The translations under genes and the position numbers were made by a program. Below the pieces are notes generated by a model. The model was not told where the DNA came from. It did no database searches and was given only the letters and a program-made list of their open reading frames with translations. Source: an uncultured Tateyamaria sp. (GTDB taxonomy: Bacteria; Pseudomonadota; Alphaproteobacteria; Rhodobacterales; Rhodobacteraceae). From it: a DNA stretch of 64,000 bases. Below are positions 37,345 through 47,851 of the stretch, one piece after another (position 1 is the stretch's first letter; every line of letters starts with the position of its first letter). Location of the stretch: positions 1-64,000 of the forward strand of contig NZ_CANLVZ010000002.1 in NCBI RefSeq assembly GCF_947494755.1, written 5' to 3'.

Positions 37345-38166
37345 ATGTGTGATGTTTGTGTGATGAATGCGGTGAAGGATCGGATGCTGTCGCGCCGTGA
37401 CTTTTTCAAAACCAGCGCGGCGGTCGGTGCCGCGGCAACTGTCGGGATGACGGCGGCCCCTGCTGCGATGGCCGCCGGACATGGGGGTGTGTTTGACATG
37501 TCCCACCCGCTTAGCCCCGACTTTCCGACCTTTTTCGGCGTGCCGGGCATTTCGATGGAGCAGCAGTTCAACTTTGCCGAACACGGCTTCAACCTGATGA
37601 ACCTGAGCGTCAACGAACATACCGCCACCCATATCGACGCGCCGTTGCACTTTTCAGCAGACGGGGCGTCGGTTGACGAGATCCCCGTTTCTGATCTGGT
37701 GATCCCGTTATGCGTTATCGATATCGCGGCCAGGGCGGCAGAAGATCGGGATGCGCAGGTGACGCCGGACGATCTGAAGGCCTGGATCGCGGAGCATGGC
37801 GCGATCCCGGACAAGGCGTGCATCGCGATGCATTCGGGTTGGGCGGCAAAGTCTGGCGATGCGGCGGATTATGTCGGCAACGATGATGCGGACGTGAAAC
37901 ACTTTCCCGGCTTCCACGTGGAAGCAACGCAGATGCTGCTCGAGGAAACGACCGCAGTGGCCATGGCGGTCGACACGTTGTCGCTTGATCATGGGCCGTC
38001 GGGAGATTTTGCGACCCACTACGCCTGGTTGCCCGCCGGACGGTACGGAATCGAAAACCTTGCCGGTCTCGACCAAGTGCCTGCTGCCGGTGCCACATTG
38101 GTCGTCGGTGCGCCCAACCATGTGGGTGGCACGGGCGGTCCGGCCCGCATCTTTGCGATGGTCTAG
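37345..38166 (+). CDS. Cyclase-family metal hydrolase with Tat signal
   Basis: The product has 273 residues. A twin-arginine motif SRRDFFKTSAAVG (Arg17-Arg18) and an Ala-rich hydrophobic stretch to AMAAGHG predict export by the Tat system. The mature domain is of the cyclase/kynurenine-formamidase type, with metal-site motif NEHTATHIDAPLHF near residue 92. Such enzymes hydrolyse amides or cyclise small molecules; the substrate is unknown. A consensus AGGAGG precedes the ATG at 37345. It lies between ureB and ureC on the same strand, which could mean co-regulation with urea use or a recent insertion. Confidence 0.88.
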   Translation: MCDVCVMNAVKDRMLSRRDFFKTSAAVGAAATVGMTAAPAAMAAGHGGVFDMSHPLSPDFPTFFGVPGISMEQQFNFAEHGFNLMNLSVNEHTATHIDAPLHFSADGASVDEIPVSDLVIPLCVIDIAARAAEDRDAQVTPDDLKAWIAEHGAIPDKACIAMHSGWAAKSGDAADYVGNDDADVKHFPGFHVEATQMLLEETTAVAMAVDTLSLDHGPSGDFATHYAWLPAGRYGIENLAGLDQVPAAGATLVVGAPNHVGGTGGPARIFAMV

Positions 38167-38471
38167 TGCGCCACGCGATGCCCATGACATACGGGCTGAG
38201 CAGCGCATTCGCGTTGGTCAGTCCGGCACGCTTACGTGATGGGCATCGCTTGAATGCTGCACTGCGGCATAACGTCCAAACGGCCACTTCCGGTCACACT
38301 TTGACCGTCTCACAGCGTAAGCTGGCGAAGCGGCGGTGCATCCAGCACAGCCGCGCCGTCGGACGCATGGGCAAAACGCCAAATGTCCGGTGGCACAGGG
38401 AGGGTGAAGAACACCCGTGTGCAGGGGCTCTCTTTGCAGGCGGCAAAGCTGTGCATGGACGGAGAACACCT
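38167..38471 (+). other. 305-base gap inside the urease operon
   Basis: No gene, hairpin terminator or RNA family was recognised here. The strand remains open in the frame of the next gene, but the translated sequence looks random and basic. It could hold a secondary promoter for the ureC half of the operon, or the remains of an insertion. Confidence 0.4.
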
Positions 38472-38792
38472 GTGACCAATCTGACAAAAACGACAACTGA
38501 AGCCACCGCCAATCTGCGGTCGATGGCCCTGATCGCCGCGGAATCCCAAGCCGTCATGGCGATGCGCCTGATGGGCATGGTCGGGGCCTACCCCGTTGGT
38601 CCCACGGAAAAGCAGCGCATGGTTGACGAAAAACTGACCGCCATGACCGAGGCTCAAGTGGCCATGTGGCACACGCTGATGTCCTTTGGCCCGCCCCACG
38701 CAGTGATGGCGGCAGGACTCAAACCGATCCGTCAAAAGACCCGTGCCAACGCGCGCCGTCTGTCCAAACGCGCCTTAATGACCAAGAGGTAA
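38472..38792 (+). CDS. Urease-operon small helical protein ('antifreeze'/phasin-like)
   Basis: The product has 106 residues, almost entirely helical and rich in Ala and Met, with a basic C-terminus (KPIRQKTRANARRLSKRAL). I recognise it as the small protein found beside urease genes in many Rhodobacteraceae, where it is often labelled 'antifreeze protein', a misleading name. The ESQAVMAMRLMGM helix and the basic RANARRLSKR tail are its hallmarks; phasins have a similar look. It has a GTG start at 38472 with GGAG upstream. It ends three bases before ureC. The function is unknown. Confidence 0.75.
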   Translation: MTNLTKTTTEATANLRSMALIAAESQAVMAMRLMGMVGAYPVGPTEKQRMVDEKLTAMTEAQVAMWHTLMSFGPPHAVMAAGLKPIRQKTRANARRLSKRALMTKR

Positions 38793-38795
38793 CCG

Positions 38796-40556
38796 ATGCC
38801 CCCAGCCATCCCCCGCGCCGATTATGCCGCCATGTTCGGCCCCACCGTGGGCGACAAGGTGCGCCTTGCCGATACCGATCTGATCATTGAGGTCGAGCGG
38901 GATCTGGGTGCTGAACGGGTGGGCGCGGCGGTGACGGGGGACAGCGGCGACAACGTCCTGCACTACGGTGAAGAGGTGAAGTTCGGCGGCGGCAAGGTGA
39001 TCCGCGACGGGATGGGCCAGGCGCAGACGACCCGCGCAGACGGCGCGGTCGACACGGTGATCACCAACGCGCTGATCGTGGATCATACCGGCATCTACAA
39101 GGCGGATGTGGGCCTGCGCGACGGGCGCATCGCGGCGATCGGCAAGGCGGGCAACCCCGACACGCAACCCGGTGTCGATATCATCGTCGGCCCCGGCACC
39201 GAAGCTATCGCGGGTGAGGGGCGCATCCTGACCGCAGGCGGGTTCGATTCACATATCCATTTCATCTGCCCCCAACAGATCGAAGACGCGCTGCATTCCG
39301 GCCTCACCACGATGTTGGGTGGCGGCACCGGCCCGGCCCATGGTACACTGGCGACCACCTGCACGCCGGGGCCGTGGCATCTGGGCCGCATGTTGCAGGC
39401 AGCAGATGCGTTTCCGATGAACCTCGCCTTTGCGGGCAAGGGCAACGCCTCCCTTCCCGCCGCGCTTGAGGAACAGGTGCGCGCGGGGGCCTGCGCGCTG
39501 AAACTGCACGAAGATTGGGGCACCACGCCGGGTGCCATCGATTGCTGCCTTTCGGTCGCGGACGACATGGATGTGCAGGTGATGATCCACACCGACACGC
39601 TGAATGAATCGGGCTTTGTCGAGGACACCGTCGCGGCCATGAAAGGGCGCACCATCCACGCTTTTCACACCGAAGGGGCCGGGGGCGGGCACGCGCCTGA
39701 CATCATCAAGATCTGCGGCGATCCCAACGTCTTGCCGTCCTCCACCAACCCCACCCGCCCCTTCACCGTGAACACGATCGAAGAGCATCTGGACATGCTC
39801 ATGGTCTGCCATCACCTCGACAAGTCGATCCCCGAAGACGTCGCCTTTGCCGAAAGCCGCATCCGGCGCGAGACCATCGCCGCAGAAGACATTCTGCATG
39901 ATATGGGCGCGTTTTCGATCATCGCCTCTGACAGTCAGGCCATGGGCCGCGTGGGCGAGGTGCTGATCCGCACTTGGCAAACGGCGGACAAGATGAAGAA
40001 ACAGCGCGGGCGATTGGCCGAGGAAACCGGTGACAACGACAACATGCGCGTGCGTCGCTATATCGCGAAATACACCATCAACCCGGCCATTGCGCATGGT
40101 ATTGCCCATGAGATCGGCAGCATCGAGGTGGGCAAACGGGCCGATCTATGCCTGTGGAACCCGGCTTTTTTCGGGGTCAAACCCGAGATGGTCCTGCTTG
40201 GCGGCACCATTGCCTGTGCGCAAATGGGCGATCCCAACGCTTCGATCCCGACGCCGCAGCCAGTCTATACCCGGCCCATGTTCGGGGCCTTTGGGCGCTC
40301 GGTCGAACGCTCGGCCGTGACGTTTGTATCTGCCGCAGCACAGGACGCGGGCATCGGCGCGAGTCTTGGCCTGCGCAAGGACACCGTCGCGGTGACGCAC
40401 ACCCGGGGCATTGGCAAGGCCGATCTGATGCTGAACACCGCCCTGCCCGAGATCGAAGTACATCCCGAAACCTATGAGGTCCGCGCGGACGGCGAACTAC
40501 TCACCTGTAATCCGGCCGAGGTGTTGCCGATGGCGCAGCGGTATTTCATGTTTTGA
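38796..40556 (+). CDS. ureC: Urease subunit alpha
   Basis: The product has 586 residues, about 18 longer than typical. It carries the nickel site: His-Ile-His in [10 protein letters not shown] (about 152/154), the lysine carbamylated in the active enzyme in ALKLHEDWG (about 235), and the flap histidine in MVCHHLDK (about 338). The extra length is mainly one stretch, [19 protein letters not shown], after EVERDL and before [11 protein letters not shown], where other ureases have about two residues. All catalytic residues are intact. It follows the small helical protein by three bases. Confidence 0.97.
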   Translation: MPPAIPRADYAAMFGPTVGDKVRLADTDLIIEVERDLGAERVGAAVTGDSGDNVLHYGEEVKFGGGKVIRDGMGQAQTTRADGAVDTVITNALIVDHTGIYKADVGLRDGRIAAIGKAGNPDTQPGVDIIVGPGTEAIAGEGRILTAGGFDSHIHFICPQQIEDALHSGLTTMLGGGTGPAHGTLATTCTPGPWHLGRMLQAADAFPMNLAFAGKGNASLPAALEEQVRAGACALKLHEDWGTTPGAIDCCLSVADDMDVQVMIHTDTLNESGFVEDTVAAMKGRTIHAFHTEGAGGGHAPDIIKICGDPNVLPSSTNPTRPFTVNTIEEHLDMLMVCHHLDKSIPEDVAFAESRIRRETIAAEDILHDMGAFSIIASDSQAMGRVGEVLIRTWQTADKMKKQRGRLAEETGDNDNMRVRRYIAKYTINPAIAHGIAHEIGSIEVGKRADLCLWNPAFFGVKPEMVLLGGTIACAQMGDPNASIPTPQPVYTRPMFGAFGRSVERSAVTFVSAAAQDAGIGASLGLRKDTVAVTHTRGIGKADLMLNTALPEIEVHPETYEVRADGELLTCNPAEVLPMAQRYFMF

Positions 40557-40586
40557 AGACCTATCCGACATTACGCGCCAGCGCGA

Positions 40587-40940
40587 CTATGTACCCCGCA
40601 ACGCGACATCAAGCAGGTTCGTCACATCGAAATCGGTGGTGTCTGAAGGCCCGGACGTGTCGAGCAGCCGCACATCCGTCATTGTTTGGCACCGCACGAA
40701 ACGCGGATTGTCGCGAATATCGGGCGGCAATCTCTTGGCATCGAACCGGCGCACGGCCTTGCGTTCAATCCGCACGACGGTGTCACCCACCGGAATATCG
40801 TGCTGATCCACATGTGCCGAGATCTGATGCAGCAGCGCAAGGCGCACATGGGTTTCGCGATCTTTCAGCGCGGCCAGTTCGGTGCGCAGCGCAACCAGTT
40901 CACGCGCAAGCGTCACTTCTAGGGGAATCTGATCAGTCAT
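40587..40940 (-). CDS. Hypothetical protein opposed within the urease operon (117 aa)
   Basis: This short protein is read against the urease genes. Its N-terminal half is a predicted coiled coil (TLARELVALRTELAALKD), followed by a small beta-like domain (PVGDTVVRIERKAVRRFDAK) and an acidic tail. AGGGTGG precedes the ATG at 40940. Balanced composition and a plausible fold argue that it is real, but I recognise no family. Alternatively it is a chance frame in the ureC-ureE gap. Confidence 0.55.
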   Translation of the reverse strand: MTDQIPLEVTLARELVALRTELAALKDRETHVRLALLHQISAHVDQHDIPVGDTVVRIERKAVRRFDAKRLPPDIRDNPRFVRCQTMTDVRLLDTSGPSDTTDFDVTNLLDVALRGT

Positions 40941-41009
40941 GCGGCCACCCTACCCATCAAACCCTTGCCGCTTCGTTACCGCTCACCCGCTAAATCCGGA
41001 TATCGTCCC

Positions 41010-41465
41010 ATGATGACCGCCCAAACCTATCATCCCCACATCCATGCGACGCCCGCAGATCACCTGTCGCTCACCTACGAAGATCGGTTCCTGCGGCGCA
41101 AAGTGCTGACCCTCGCCTCCGGCATGCCGCTGCTCGTAGATCTGGCCCAAACGACCTCGCTCGATCATGGTGGCGCGCTCATCACCACCCAAGGTGAGGA
41201 AATCCGCATCGAGGCCGCACCCGAACCGCTGCTGGCCGTCACCGGCGACAGCCTGCACCGGATCGCCTGGCATATCGGCAACCGCCACACCCCCTGCCAG
41301 ATCGAGGACACCCGGCTTTTGATCCTGCGCGACCATGTGATGGCGGACATGCTTGCCAAAATCGGCGCGCAAACCGCCGAAGTGGTCGAACCGTTCACCC
41401 CCGAGGGCGGGGCCTATGGCCATGGGCGCACCCACGGGCACGATCACACACACAGTCACACATGA
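41010..41465 (+). CDS. ureE: Urease accessory protein UreE
   Basis: The product has 151 residues. UreE is the nickel metallochaperone. The C-terminus has a His-rich tail ([15 protein letters not shown], six histidines), typical of nickel-storing UreE. The core contains LAVTGDSLHRIAWHIGNRHTPCQI, which includes the conserved metal histidine. Two adjacent ATGs at 41010 and 41013 are possible starts. Its stop overlaps ureF. Confidence 0.93.
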   Translation: MMTAQTYHPHIHATPADHLSLTYEDRFLRRKVLTLASGMPLLVDLAQTTSLDHGGALITTQGEEIRIEAAPEPLLAVTGDSLHRIAWHIGNRHTPCQIEDTRLLILRDHVMADMLAKIGAQTAEVVEPFTPEGGAYGHGRTHGHDHTHSHT

Positions 41466-42091
41466 CGCCTGCGCTGACCCTCATGCAATGGCTGTCCCCG
41501 GCCTTTCCGGTGGGGGCATTCGCCTATTCGCACGGGCTGGAGCAGGCCATCAAGGACGGGGCGATCACCGGGGCGGACAGCCTGTTGGACTGGCTGACGG
41601 CCCTGCTTGAGCATGGGTCGGGCCGGGCGGACGCGGTCCTGTTGGCGGTCGCCTACCGCGCCGAGGACCCTGTCGATGTGGACGCCACAGCGCGCGCCTT
41701 TGCGGCCAGCGCTGAACGCCTGCTCGAAACGACCCAACAGGGCACCGCATTCTGCAACACGGCGCAGGCGGTGTGGGGGTTGAAGCTGGGGGCGCTGACC
41801 TATCCCGTCGCCGTCGGGGCGGCGGCCAAGGCGATGAACATCACCCTCGCCGACACGTTACCACTGTACCTGCACGCCTTTGCCTCCAACCTCGTGTCCG
41901 CCACGCAACGGGGGCTGCCACTGGGTCAGACGGACGGACAAAGGGTGCTGGCCAAGCTCGCGGGCACGATCACAGCCGTGGCGCAGGAGGCGGCGACAAG
42001 CACGCTCGACGACCTCACATCCGCCACCTTTGCGGCAGACATCGCCGCAATGCGCCACGAAACACTGGAACCAAGGATCTTTCGCTCATGA
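41462..42091 (+). CDS. ureF: Urease accessory protein UreF
   Basis: The product has 209 residues, mainly helical. [20 protein letters not shown] near the N-terminus is diagnostic. UreF with UreD and UreG forms the complex that activates apo-urease and gates UreG GTPase activity. It overlaps ureE and ureG by 4 nt each. Confidence 0.95.
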   Translation: MTPALTLMQWLSPAFPVGAFAYSHGLEQAIKDGAITGADSLLDWLTALLEHGSGRADAVLLAVAYRAEDPVDVDATARAFAASAERLLETTQQGTAFCNTAQAVWGLKLGALTYPVAVGAAAKAMNITLADTLPLYLHAFASNLVSATQRGLPLGQTDGQRVLAKLAGTITAVAQEAATSTLDDLTSATFAADIAAMRHETLEPRIFRS

Positions 42092-42714
42092 CCCAACTCA
42101 ACGGCCCCCTGCGGATTGGGATCGGCGGCCCCGTCGGCGCAGGCAAAACCACCCTCACAGCCGCACTGGCAAGCGCCCTCAAGGGCGACCACTCCATCGG
42201 CGTGATCACGAACGACATCTACACCCAGGAGGACGCCGAAGAGCTGATGCGCCGCCAAATCCTGCCGCAGGACCGGATCATTGGGGTCGAAACGGGGGGG
42301 TGTCCGCACACGGCCATCCGCGAAGATGCCTCGATCAACCTTGCCGCCGTGGCCGAAATGCGCACCCGCCATCCAGAGATCGAAGCCATCCTGATCGAGT
42401 CCGGTGGCGACAACCTCTCGGCCACGTTCTCGCCCGAGTTGGCGGACATCACCCTTTATGTGATCGATGTGGCCGCGGGCGAGGAAATCCCGCGCAAGGG
42501 TGGTCCGGCCATTACAAAGTCGGACTTGCTGGTGATCAACAAGACCGACCTCGCCCCCCATGTCGGGGCCTCGCTAGAGGTGATGGAGCGAGACGCCACG
42601 CGGATGCGCGCAGGCAAGCCCTTTGTCTTCGCAGCTTTGCGACACGGGACAGGTGTGACCGACATCATCACCCATATCCGCGCCCTGTCGGGCCTTGGGC
42701 TCACCAGCGCCTGA
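42088..42714 (+). CDS. ureG: Urease accessory GTPase UreG
   Basis: The product has 208 residues. UreG is the G3E-family GTPase that drives nickel insertion. The P-loop GPVGAGKT is at residues 14-21, the metal motif Cys-Pro-His is in [13 protein letters not shown] near residue 70, and the base-specifying NKTD is in [12 protein letters not shown]. It is the last urease gene; a hairpin with a T-rich tail follows. Confidence 0.97.
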   Translation: MTQLNGPLRIGIGGPVGAGKTTLTAALASALKGDHSIGVITNDIYTQEDAEELMRRQILPQDRIIGVETGGCPHTAIREDASINLAAVAEMRTRHPEIEAILIESGGDNLSATFSPELADITLYVIDVAAGEEIPRKGGPAITKSDLLVINKTDLAPHVGASLEVMERDATRMRAGKPFVFAALRHGTGVTDIITHIRALSGLGLTSA

Positions 42715-42724
42715 CCACATCTTT

Positions 42725-42749
42725 CCTTTCGCCAAAAATACCTCGGGGG
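42725..42749 (-). repeat. Dispersed intergenic element, copy 2
   Basis: Read on the minus strand, this differs from the element at 18375-18399 at two of 25 positions. It sits directly after ureG and before the GC-rich hairpin, the same context as copy 1. Confidence 0.7.
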
Positions 42750-42764
42750 GCGGCCGCAGGCCGC

Positions 42765-42785
42765 GGGGCAGAGCCCCCTTTCTTT
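42765..42785 (+). terminator. Terminator of the urease operon
   Basis: GGGGC-AGA-GCCCC is followed by CTTTCTTT, about 50 bases after the ureG stop. The stem is short but GC-only and the tail is T-rich. Confidence 0.6.
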
Positions 42786-42824
42786 CGCAAAAGGCTAAAG
42801 CGCCAAAATTTGGCGACACCCACC

Positions 42825-45065
42825 TTAGACGAAATCAATGAACTTGTTCATGGGCATCTCGCGAATACGCTGACCTGTCGCTGCAAAGATCGCATTGGAC
42901 AGCGCTGCCGCCGCAGGGGGCACCATCGGCTCCCCCATCCCGCGCACGTGGTCGCCATTCTCAAGGCCACGCACCATGATCTCGGGCGCCTGATACATGC
43001 GCATCCCCTCGTAATCATAGTAGTTCATCTGATCGACCATGCCGTCAGAATAGGTCACCTCGGCGTTCATCGCATGGCCCAAAGCCCAGACAATCCCACC
43101 CTGCACTATGTTTTCAAAGTTCACGGGGTCCACGACCGTGCCCACCTCGGCTGCGACCCAAACCTTGTCGATGCGAATACCGCTGTCCGTGTTTGTTACC
43201 TCGACAACCTCCGCCACAGGCACGCCAAAGGACATGCAGAACGCAACACCGCGTCCTTTGCCTGCGGGCAAAGGCGCACCCCAGCCCGACATCTCGGCCA
43301 CGGCCTCTAGGGTCTTGCGGGACGGATCGTGCCAGCACAACCGCATCCGTTCCTCCATCGGGTCGGCACCGGCGGCGTGGATCAATTCATCCAGAAATAC
43401 GTCATGGAAGAAGCCGTTGGTCGAGGCACCGACCGCGCGCCACGAGGTGATTGGCGCGAGTTCCGGCGCGCGGTAACCCGACACGCGGTAGTTGGGGATC
43501 GACATGGGCTGTTCCCAAGCTCCGGCTACGATCTGCAAGTCCGGGCCGGGCACGGGCAGGCCCTGACGGCCCATCTGGCTCGCCACAACCGAGGGCATGG
43601 CGATGCCCAGATCATAGGCCTCGACCTTGCCATCGCGCACCGCACCACGCCCCCTTGCCATGGCGATCTGGCGGGTGTCGTTATGGGTCATGTCCTCTTC
43701 GCGCGAATAGGTCAGCTTGACCGGTGTTCCGCGCAGTTCCATCGCGATTTCCGCAGCTTCCTTGACCACCCGATCTTCAAGGCGGTGCCCAAAGCTGCCC
43801 CCCATAACCTGCACATGCACATGCACATCATCCGCGTCATAGCCGGTGATCTTGGCCACGTTCGTCTGCACAAAGCGGGGAATTTGGGTGCCGGTCCACA
43901 CATCCACACGGGCGTCGGTGACGCGCACGGTCGCGCTGATCGGCTCCAGCGGGGCATGGGCCAGATAGGGCGCGCGGTATTCGGCCTCAATCACGTCCGC
44001 GCCCTCAAGCGCGGCCTCAACGTCCCCCTCATCCCGCTTGCGGGTATCAAGGGCGTCTTGGGTGAAACTGTCGGACAAGGCGGCCCAATGGCCGTCCATC
44101 TCCGACGGATAAGGGGCATCGCCCCACTCAATCTCAATCGCATTCACGGCCTGAATGGCGCGCCATGTGTTGTCGGCCACCACAGCGACGCCCCCTGTGA
44201 TCGGCACCACCTTCTGCACACCACGCATGGCCTCAGCGGCGCTCGCATCATAGCTGACCATGTTACCGCCGCGCCGTGGATTGGTGCGCACGCTGGCATG
44301 GACCATCCCGTCGATCTCAAAGTCGATACCATAGCCTTGCGTACCAGTGGATTTCGCCACGATATCAATGCGCTCCATCTCTTTCCCGACCAAGCGCCAC
44401 GTCGCGGGATCGCGCAAGGTGACGTCATTGACCGGGTCAAGGGTCGCCGCAATCGGTGCCAGCGAGACGTAGCTGAGCGTCGTTCCATCGGGCAGTTCGA
44501 CGGCTCCATTGGCCGTCTTGAGGTCCGCCACCGACACACCGCTTTGCTGTGCAGCGGCCGCCTTGAGCGTCTCGCGCGCCACCGCCCCGGCAAGGCGGAG
44601 TTTCTCGAAACTGTCCGGCACGGTGGTCGAGCCGCCCGTGATCTGAAGCCCCATGAACTTAAGCATCGCATCCATCACACCGCGCGCCGAACTGGCCACG
44701 AAACTCTCATCGGTCGATCGGAACGGGGCGGCCTCTGCACTTAGCGCCGTGTTGTAATAGGCAGGGCTCGGCATGCCGGGATCAACGCGGATCTGCTCAA
44801 GGGTCACGTCCAACTCTTCGGCGATCAGGGCGGCCTGCACCGAATAGGCCCCCTGCCCGCTATCGGCGCGCGGCGTGATCAGGGTGATGCCGCTGGCGTC
44901 AATCTTGACGTAAGGGGTGAGGGCGGCGGCATCCTCGGCCAGGTCATCCAACAGCGGATTGGCCACCGGACGCTTGTACATGAAATAGCCAAAGGCGACC
45001 CCACCCACAAGCGTGGCCGACCCGACCAGAAACGTGCGACGTGCGATTTTTCCAATACGGCTCAT
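42825..45065 (-). CDS. Molybdopterin-binding subunit of a xanthine dehydrogenase-family enzyme
   Basis: The product has 746 residues. A Tat-like signal (ARRTFLVGSATLVGG, Arg9-Arg10) suggests export to or anchoring in the inner membrane. The rest is the aldehyde oxidase/xanthine dehydrogenase molybdenum domain of the isoquinoline 1-oxidoreductase beta type. The likely catalytic glutamate is in VRGMGEPMVPPAAA near residue 713; VMGGSFGHRLEDR near 420 is the cofactor-binding glycine region. Substrates of this group are aldehydes or N-heterocycles; none can be assigned. The partner iron-sulfur subunit is the next gene upstream, five bases away. The FAD subunit of classical three-part enzymes is absent. 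Confidence 0.9.
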   Translation of the reverse strand: MSRIGKIARRTFLVGSATLVGGVAFGYFMYKRPVANPLLDDLAEDAAALTPYVKIDASGITLITPRADSGQGAYSVQAALIAEELDVTLEQIRVDPGMPSPAYYNTALSAEAAPFRSTDESFVASSARGVMDAMLKFMGLQITGGSTTVPDSFEKLRLAGAVARETLKAAAAQQSGVSVADLKTANGAVELPDGTTLSYVSLAPIAATLDPVNDVTLRDPATWRLVGKEMERIDIVAKSTGTQGYGIDFEIDGMVHASVRTNPRRGGNMVSYDASAAEAMRGVQKVVPITGGVAVVADNTWRAIQAVNAIEIEWGDAPYPSEMDGHWAALSDSFTQDALDTRKRDEGDVEAALEGADVIEAEYRAPYLAHAPLEPISATVRVTDARVDVWTGTQIPRFVQTNVAKITGYDADDVHVHVQVMGGSFGHRLEDRVVKEAAEIAMELRGTPVKLTYSREEDMTHNDTRQIAMARGRGAVRDGKVEAYDLGIAMPSVVASQMGRQGLPVPGPDLQIVAGAWEQPMSIPNYRVSGYRAPELAPITSWRAVGASTNGFFHDVFLDELIHAAGADPMEERMRLCWHDPSRKTLEAVAEMSGWGAPLPAGKGRGVAFCMSFGVPVAEVVEVTNTDSGIRIDKVWVAAEVGTVVDPVNFENIVQGGIVWALGHAMNAEVTYSDGMVDQMNYYDYEGMRMYQAPEIMVRGLENGDHVRGMGEPMVPPAAAALSNAIFAATGQRIREMPMNKFIDFV

Positions 45066-45069
45066 CGGC

Positions 45070-45528
45070 TTAGACCTCCTGCAACTTGGTGGCGGCGGTT
45101 TTGACGGCAGCGCGGATGCGGGTGTAAGTGCCGCAGCGGCACAGGTTCCCGCTCATCGCTTCGTCAATATCCGCGTCTGAAGGATTGGGAATGTCCGACA
45201 AAAGCGAGGCCGCCTGCATGATCTGGCCCGACTGGCAGTAACCGCATTGCGCAACCTGATGCGCGATCCACGCCTCCTGCACCGCGTGCAGGGTCTCCGG
45301 CGTCCCAAGCCCCTCGATGGTTGTGACCTCGCCGTCGACATCGCCTGCAAAGGTCTGGCACGAGCGCACCGCAACACCGTCGATATGCACCGTGCAGGCC
45401 CCGCATTGCGCCACACCGCAGCCGTACTTTACCCCCTTGATGCCCAATTCATCGCGCAATACCCACAACAAGGGCATGTCGTCTTCGACATCAATGTCGT
45501 GGGATGTGCCGTTCACTGTCAGTTTCAT
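45070..45528 (-). CDS. (2Fe-2S)-binding subunit of the molybdenum hydroxylase
   Basis: The product has 152 residues. The plant-type ferredoxin cluster cysteines are in [17 protein letters not shown], and the second helical-domain cluster has [10 protein letters not shown] and CRCGTYTR. It relays electrons from the molybdenum centre. It resembles the IorA-type small subunit. It is the first gene of the two-gene operon with the molybdopterin subunit; the likely electron acceptor is a cytochrome c or quinone, not visible here. Confidence 0.94.
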   Translation of the reverse strand: MKLTVNGTSHDIDVEDDMPLLWVLRDELGIKGVKYGCGVAQCGACTVHIDGVAVRSCQTFAGDVDGEVTTIEGLGTPETLHAVQEAWIAHQVAQCGYCQSGQIMQAASLLSDIPNPSDADIDEAMSGNLCRCGTYTRIRAAVKTAATKLQEV

Positions 45529-45664
45529 CTGTGCCTCCGATGGATTGCGCCTGTGCGGTCAACATAGACCATCCGGCCCACAGCAAAACCTGCCGATCGC
45601 GCCAAAACGATGGAAGATCGCGCCAACGCGCCCAAGGTCCCGCAACGTCACCTGCATGAAACGC

Positions 45665-45690
45665 AAAAAAGGCCCCGCGCGGGGGCCTTT
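45665..45690 (-). terminator. Rho-independent terminator after the alcohol dehydrogenase
   Basis: Read on the minus strand, AAAGGCCCC and GGGGCCTTT arms close a short GC loop, then a T-run follows. It lies 22 bases beyond the stop of the formaldehyde dehydrogenase gene and ahead of the molybdenum hydroxylase operon. Confidence 0.85.
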
Positions 45691-45711
45691 CGTCGCGCGA
45701 TATCACGGGGG

Positions 45712-46827
<1,116 letters not shown>

Positions 46828-46874
46828 GGTCATATCTCCCTCGATTTTGGCGGCCATCAAGGCCAGCCAAGCGC

Positions 46875-46896
46875 GCCCCTGTCAATCAAAAGGGGC
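46875..46896. promoter_or_regulatory. Inverted repeat between the dioxygenase and frmA genes
   Basis: GCCCCT and AGGGGC arms (six bases) flank a ten-base loop, 48 bases upstream of the frmA start and 80 bases past the dioxygenase stop. Read on the minus strand it could terminate the aromatic operon, or it may be a frmA operator. Confidence 0.35.
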
Positions 46897-46975
46897 GGTG
46901 CGCCGGAATTAAATCAGGGCTCGGGGATCGACGGGCGGGCGACGTAGCGACCCGTGACAAGGGAACGTCGTGATG

Positions 46976-47848
46976 TCAGGACCGCGCCAGAACGAAATCA
47001 TGCACCACTTCGAAATAGGGGCCATCCATCCCGGCCTCGGCAATCTTGTCCGCATCCTCGATCAGATCGAACTTGGCCATCAGGCTTTCCTTCACCCCAA
47101 AGACCGCATCCGAATGGATATATTCGTCATCCGGGTCAAAGATGTGGGTGGTCAGGGTGTCAAAGCCGTCGGCCTCAAGAATGTAGTGGAGATGGGCTGG
47201 CCGCCACGCATGGCGCCCCAACGCTTTCATCAGCTGGCCTACGGGTCCATCTTCGGGGATCGCGTAGTTTCGAGGCTTCACCCCTTCGAACCAATAGGCC
47301 CCGTCCGCCCCGGTGCGGAACACGCCGCGCAGGTTGAAGTCTGGCTGGATGCCCTTTTGCTGAACATCATAAAAGCCCTCATCATTGGCCTGCCAGACGT
47401 CGATCTTGACGCCGTCGATAGGGTTGCCCTCGGTGTCCAGAATGCGCCCGCGGATCAGCATTTTGTCGCCCTTGCCATCAAGGCAGATGTTGGATCCCAT
47501 CGGCAGCTCGGGTACGTCGGGCAGGTGGAACGGCCCCAGTACGGTGGATTCCGATGCTCCTTGCGGTTTGCGGTTGTTGATCGCATCGACCAGCATCGAA
47601 ACGCCCAGCACGTCGCTCAGCAGGATGAACTCCTGCCGCCAGTCGGTGCAGGTGTGGCCGGTCTTGGTCAGGAACTGGATCGCCTCGAACCATTCGGCCT
47701 GCGTCGGCTCGATCTCTTTGATGCAGGCGTGCATGTGGCGCACGATCGCCTCCATGCAGGTGGCAAGCCGTTCATTGTCCGTATTCGTGCGCGCCGCCAC
47801 AACCTCGGCAGAGTTTTCTTCGGTGAAATATCCATCTGGAGCGGTCAT
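46976..47848 (-). CDS. Hydroxyquinol 1,2-dioxygenase (intradiol)
   Basis: The product has 290 residues. It is an Fe(III) intradiol ring-cleavage dioxygenase converting hydroxyquinol (1,2,4-benzenetriol) to maleylacetate. Iron ligands are Tyr in EGFYDVQ, Tyr in RNYAIPEDG, and the two His in WRPAHLHYILEA. The GPFHLPDVPELPMG segment and adjacency to maleylacetate reductase favour hydroxyquinol over catechol. It begins three bases after the monooxygenase stop. Confidence 0.92.
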   Translation of the reverse strand: MTAPDGYFTEENSAEVVAARTNTDNERLATCMEAIVRHMHACIKEIEPTQAEWFEAIQFLTKTGHTCTDWRQEFILLSDVLGVSMLVDAINNRKPQGASESTVLGPFHLPDVPELPMGSNICLDGKGDKMLIRGRILDTEGNPIDGVKIDVWQANDEGFYDVQQKGIQPDFNLRGVFRTGADGAYWFEGVKPRNYAIPEDGPVGQLMKALGRHAWRPAHLHYILEADGFDTLTTHIFDPDDEYIHSDAVFGVKESLMAKFDLIEDADKIAEAGMDGPYFEVVHDFVLARS

Positions 47849-47851
47849 GGT

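Noticed and set aside
35728-37650. 640-codon minus-strand frame over ureD, ureA and ureB
   Set aside because: Three recognised urease genes lie on the plus strand. The minus-strand translation is Arg/His/Gly-rich with no recognisable domain.
46875-46896. Certain terminator of the hydroxyquinol operon
   Set aside because: The six-base arms and lack of a T-run on the minus strand are not enough to call termination; it is kept only as an inverted repeat.
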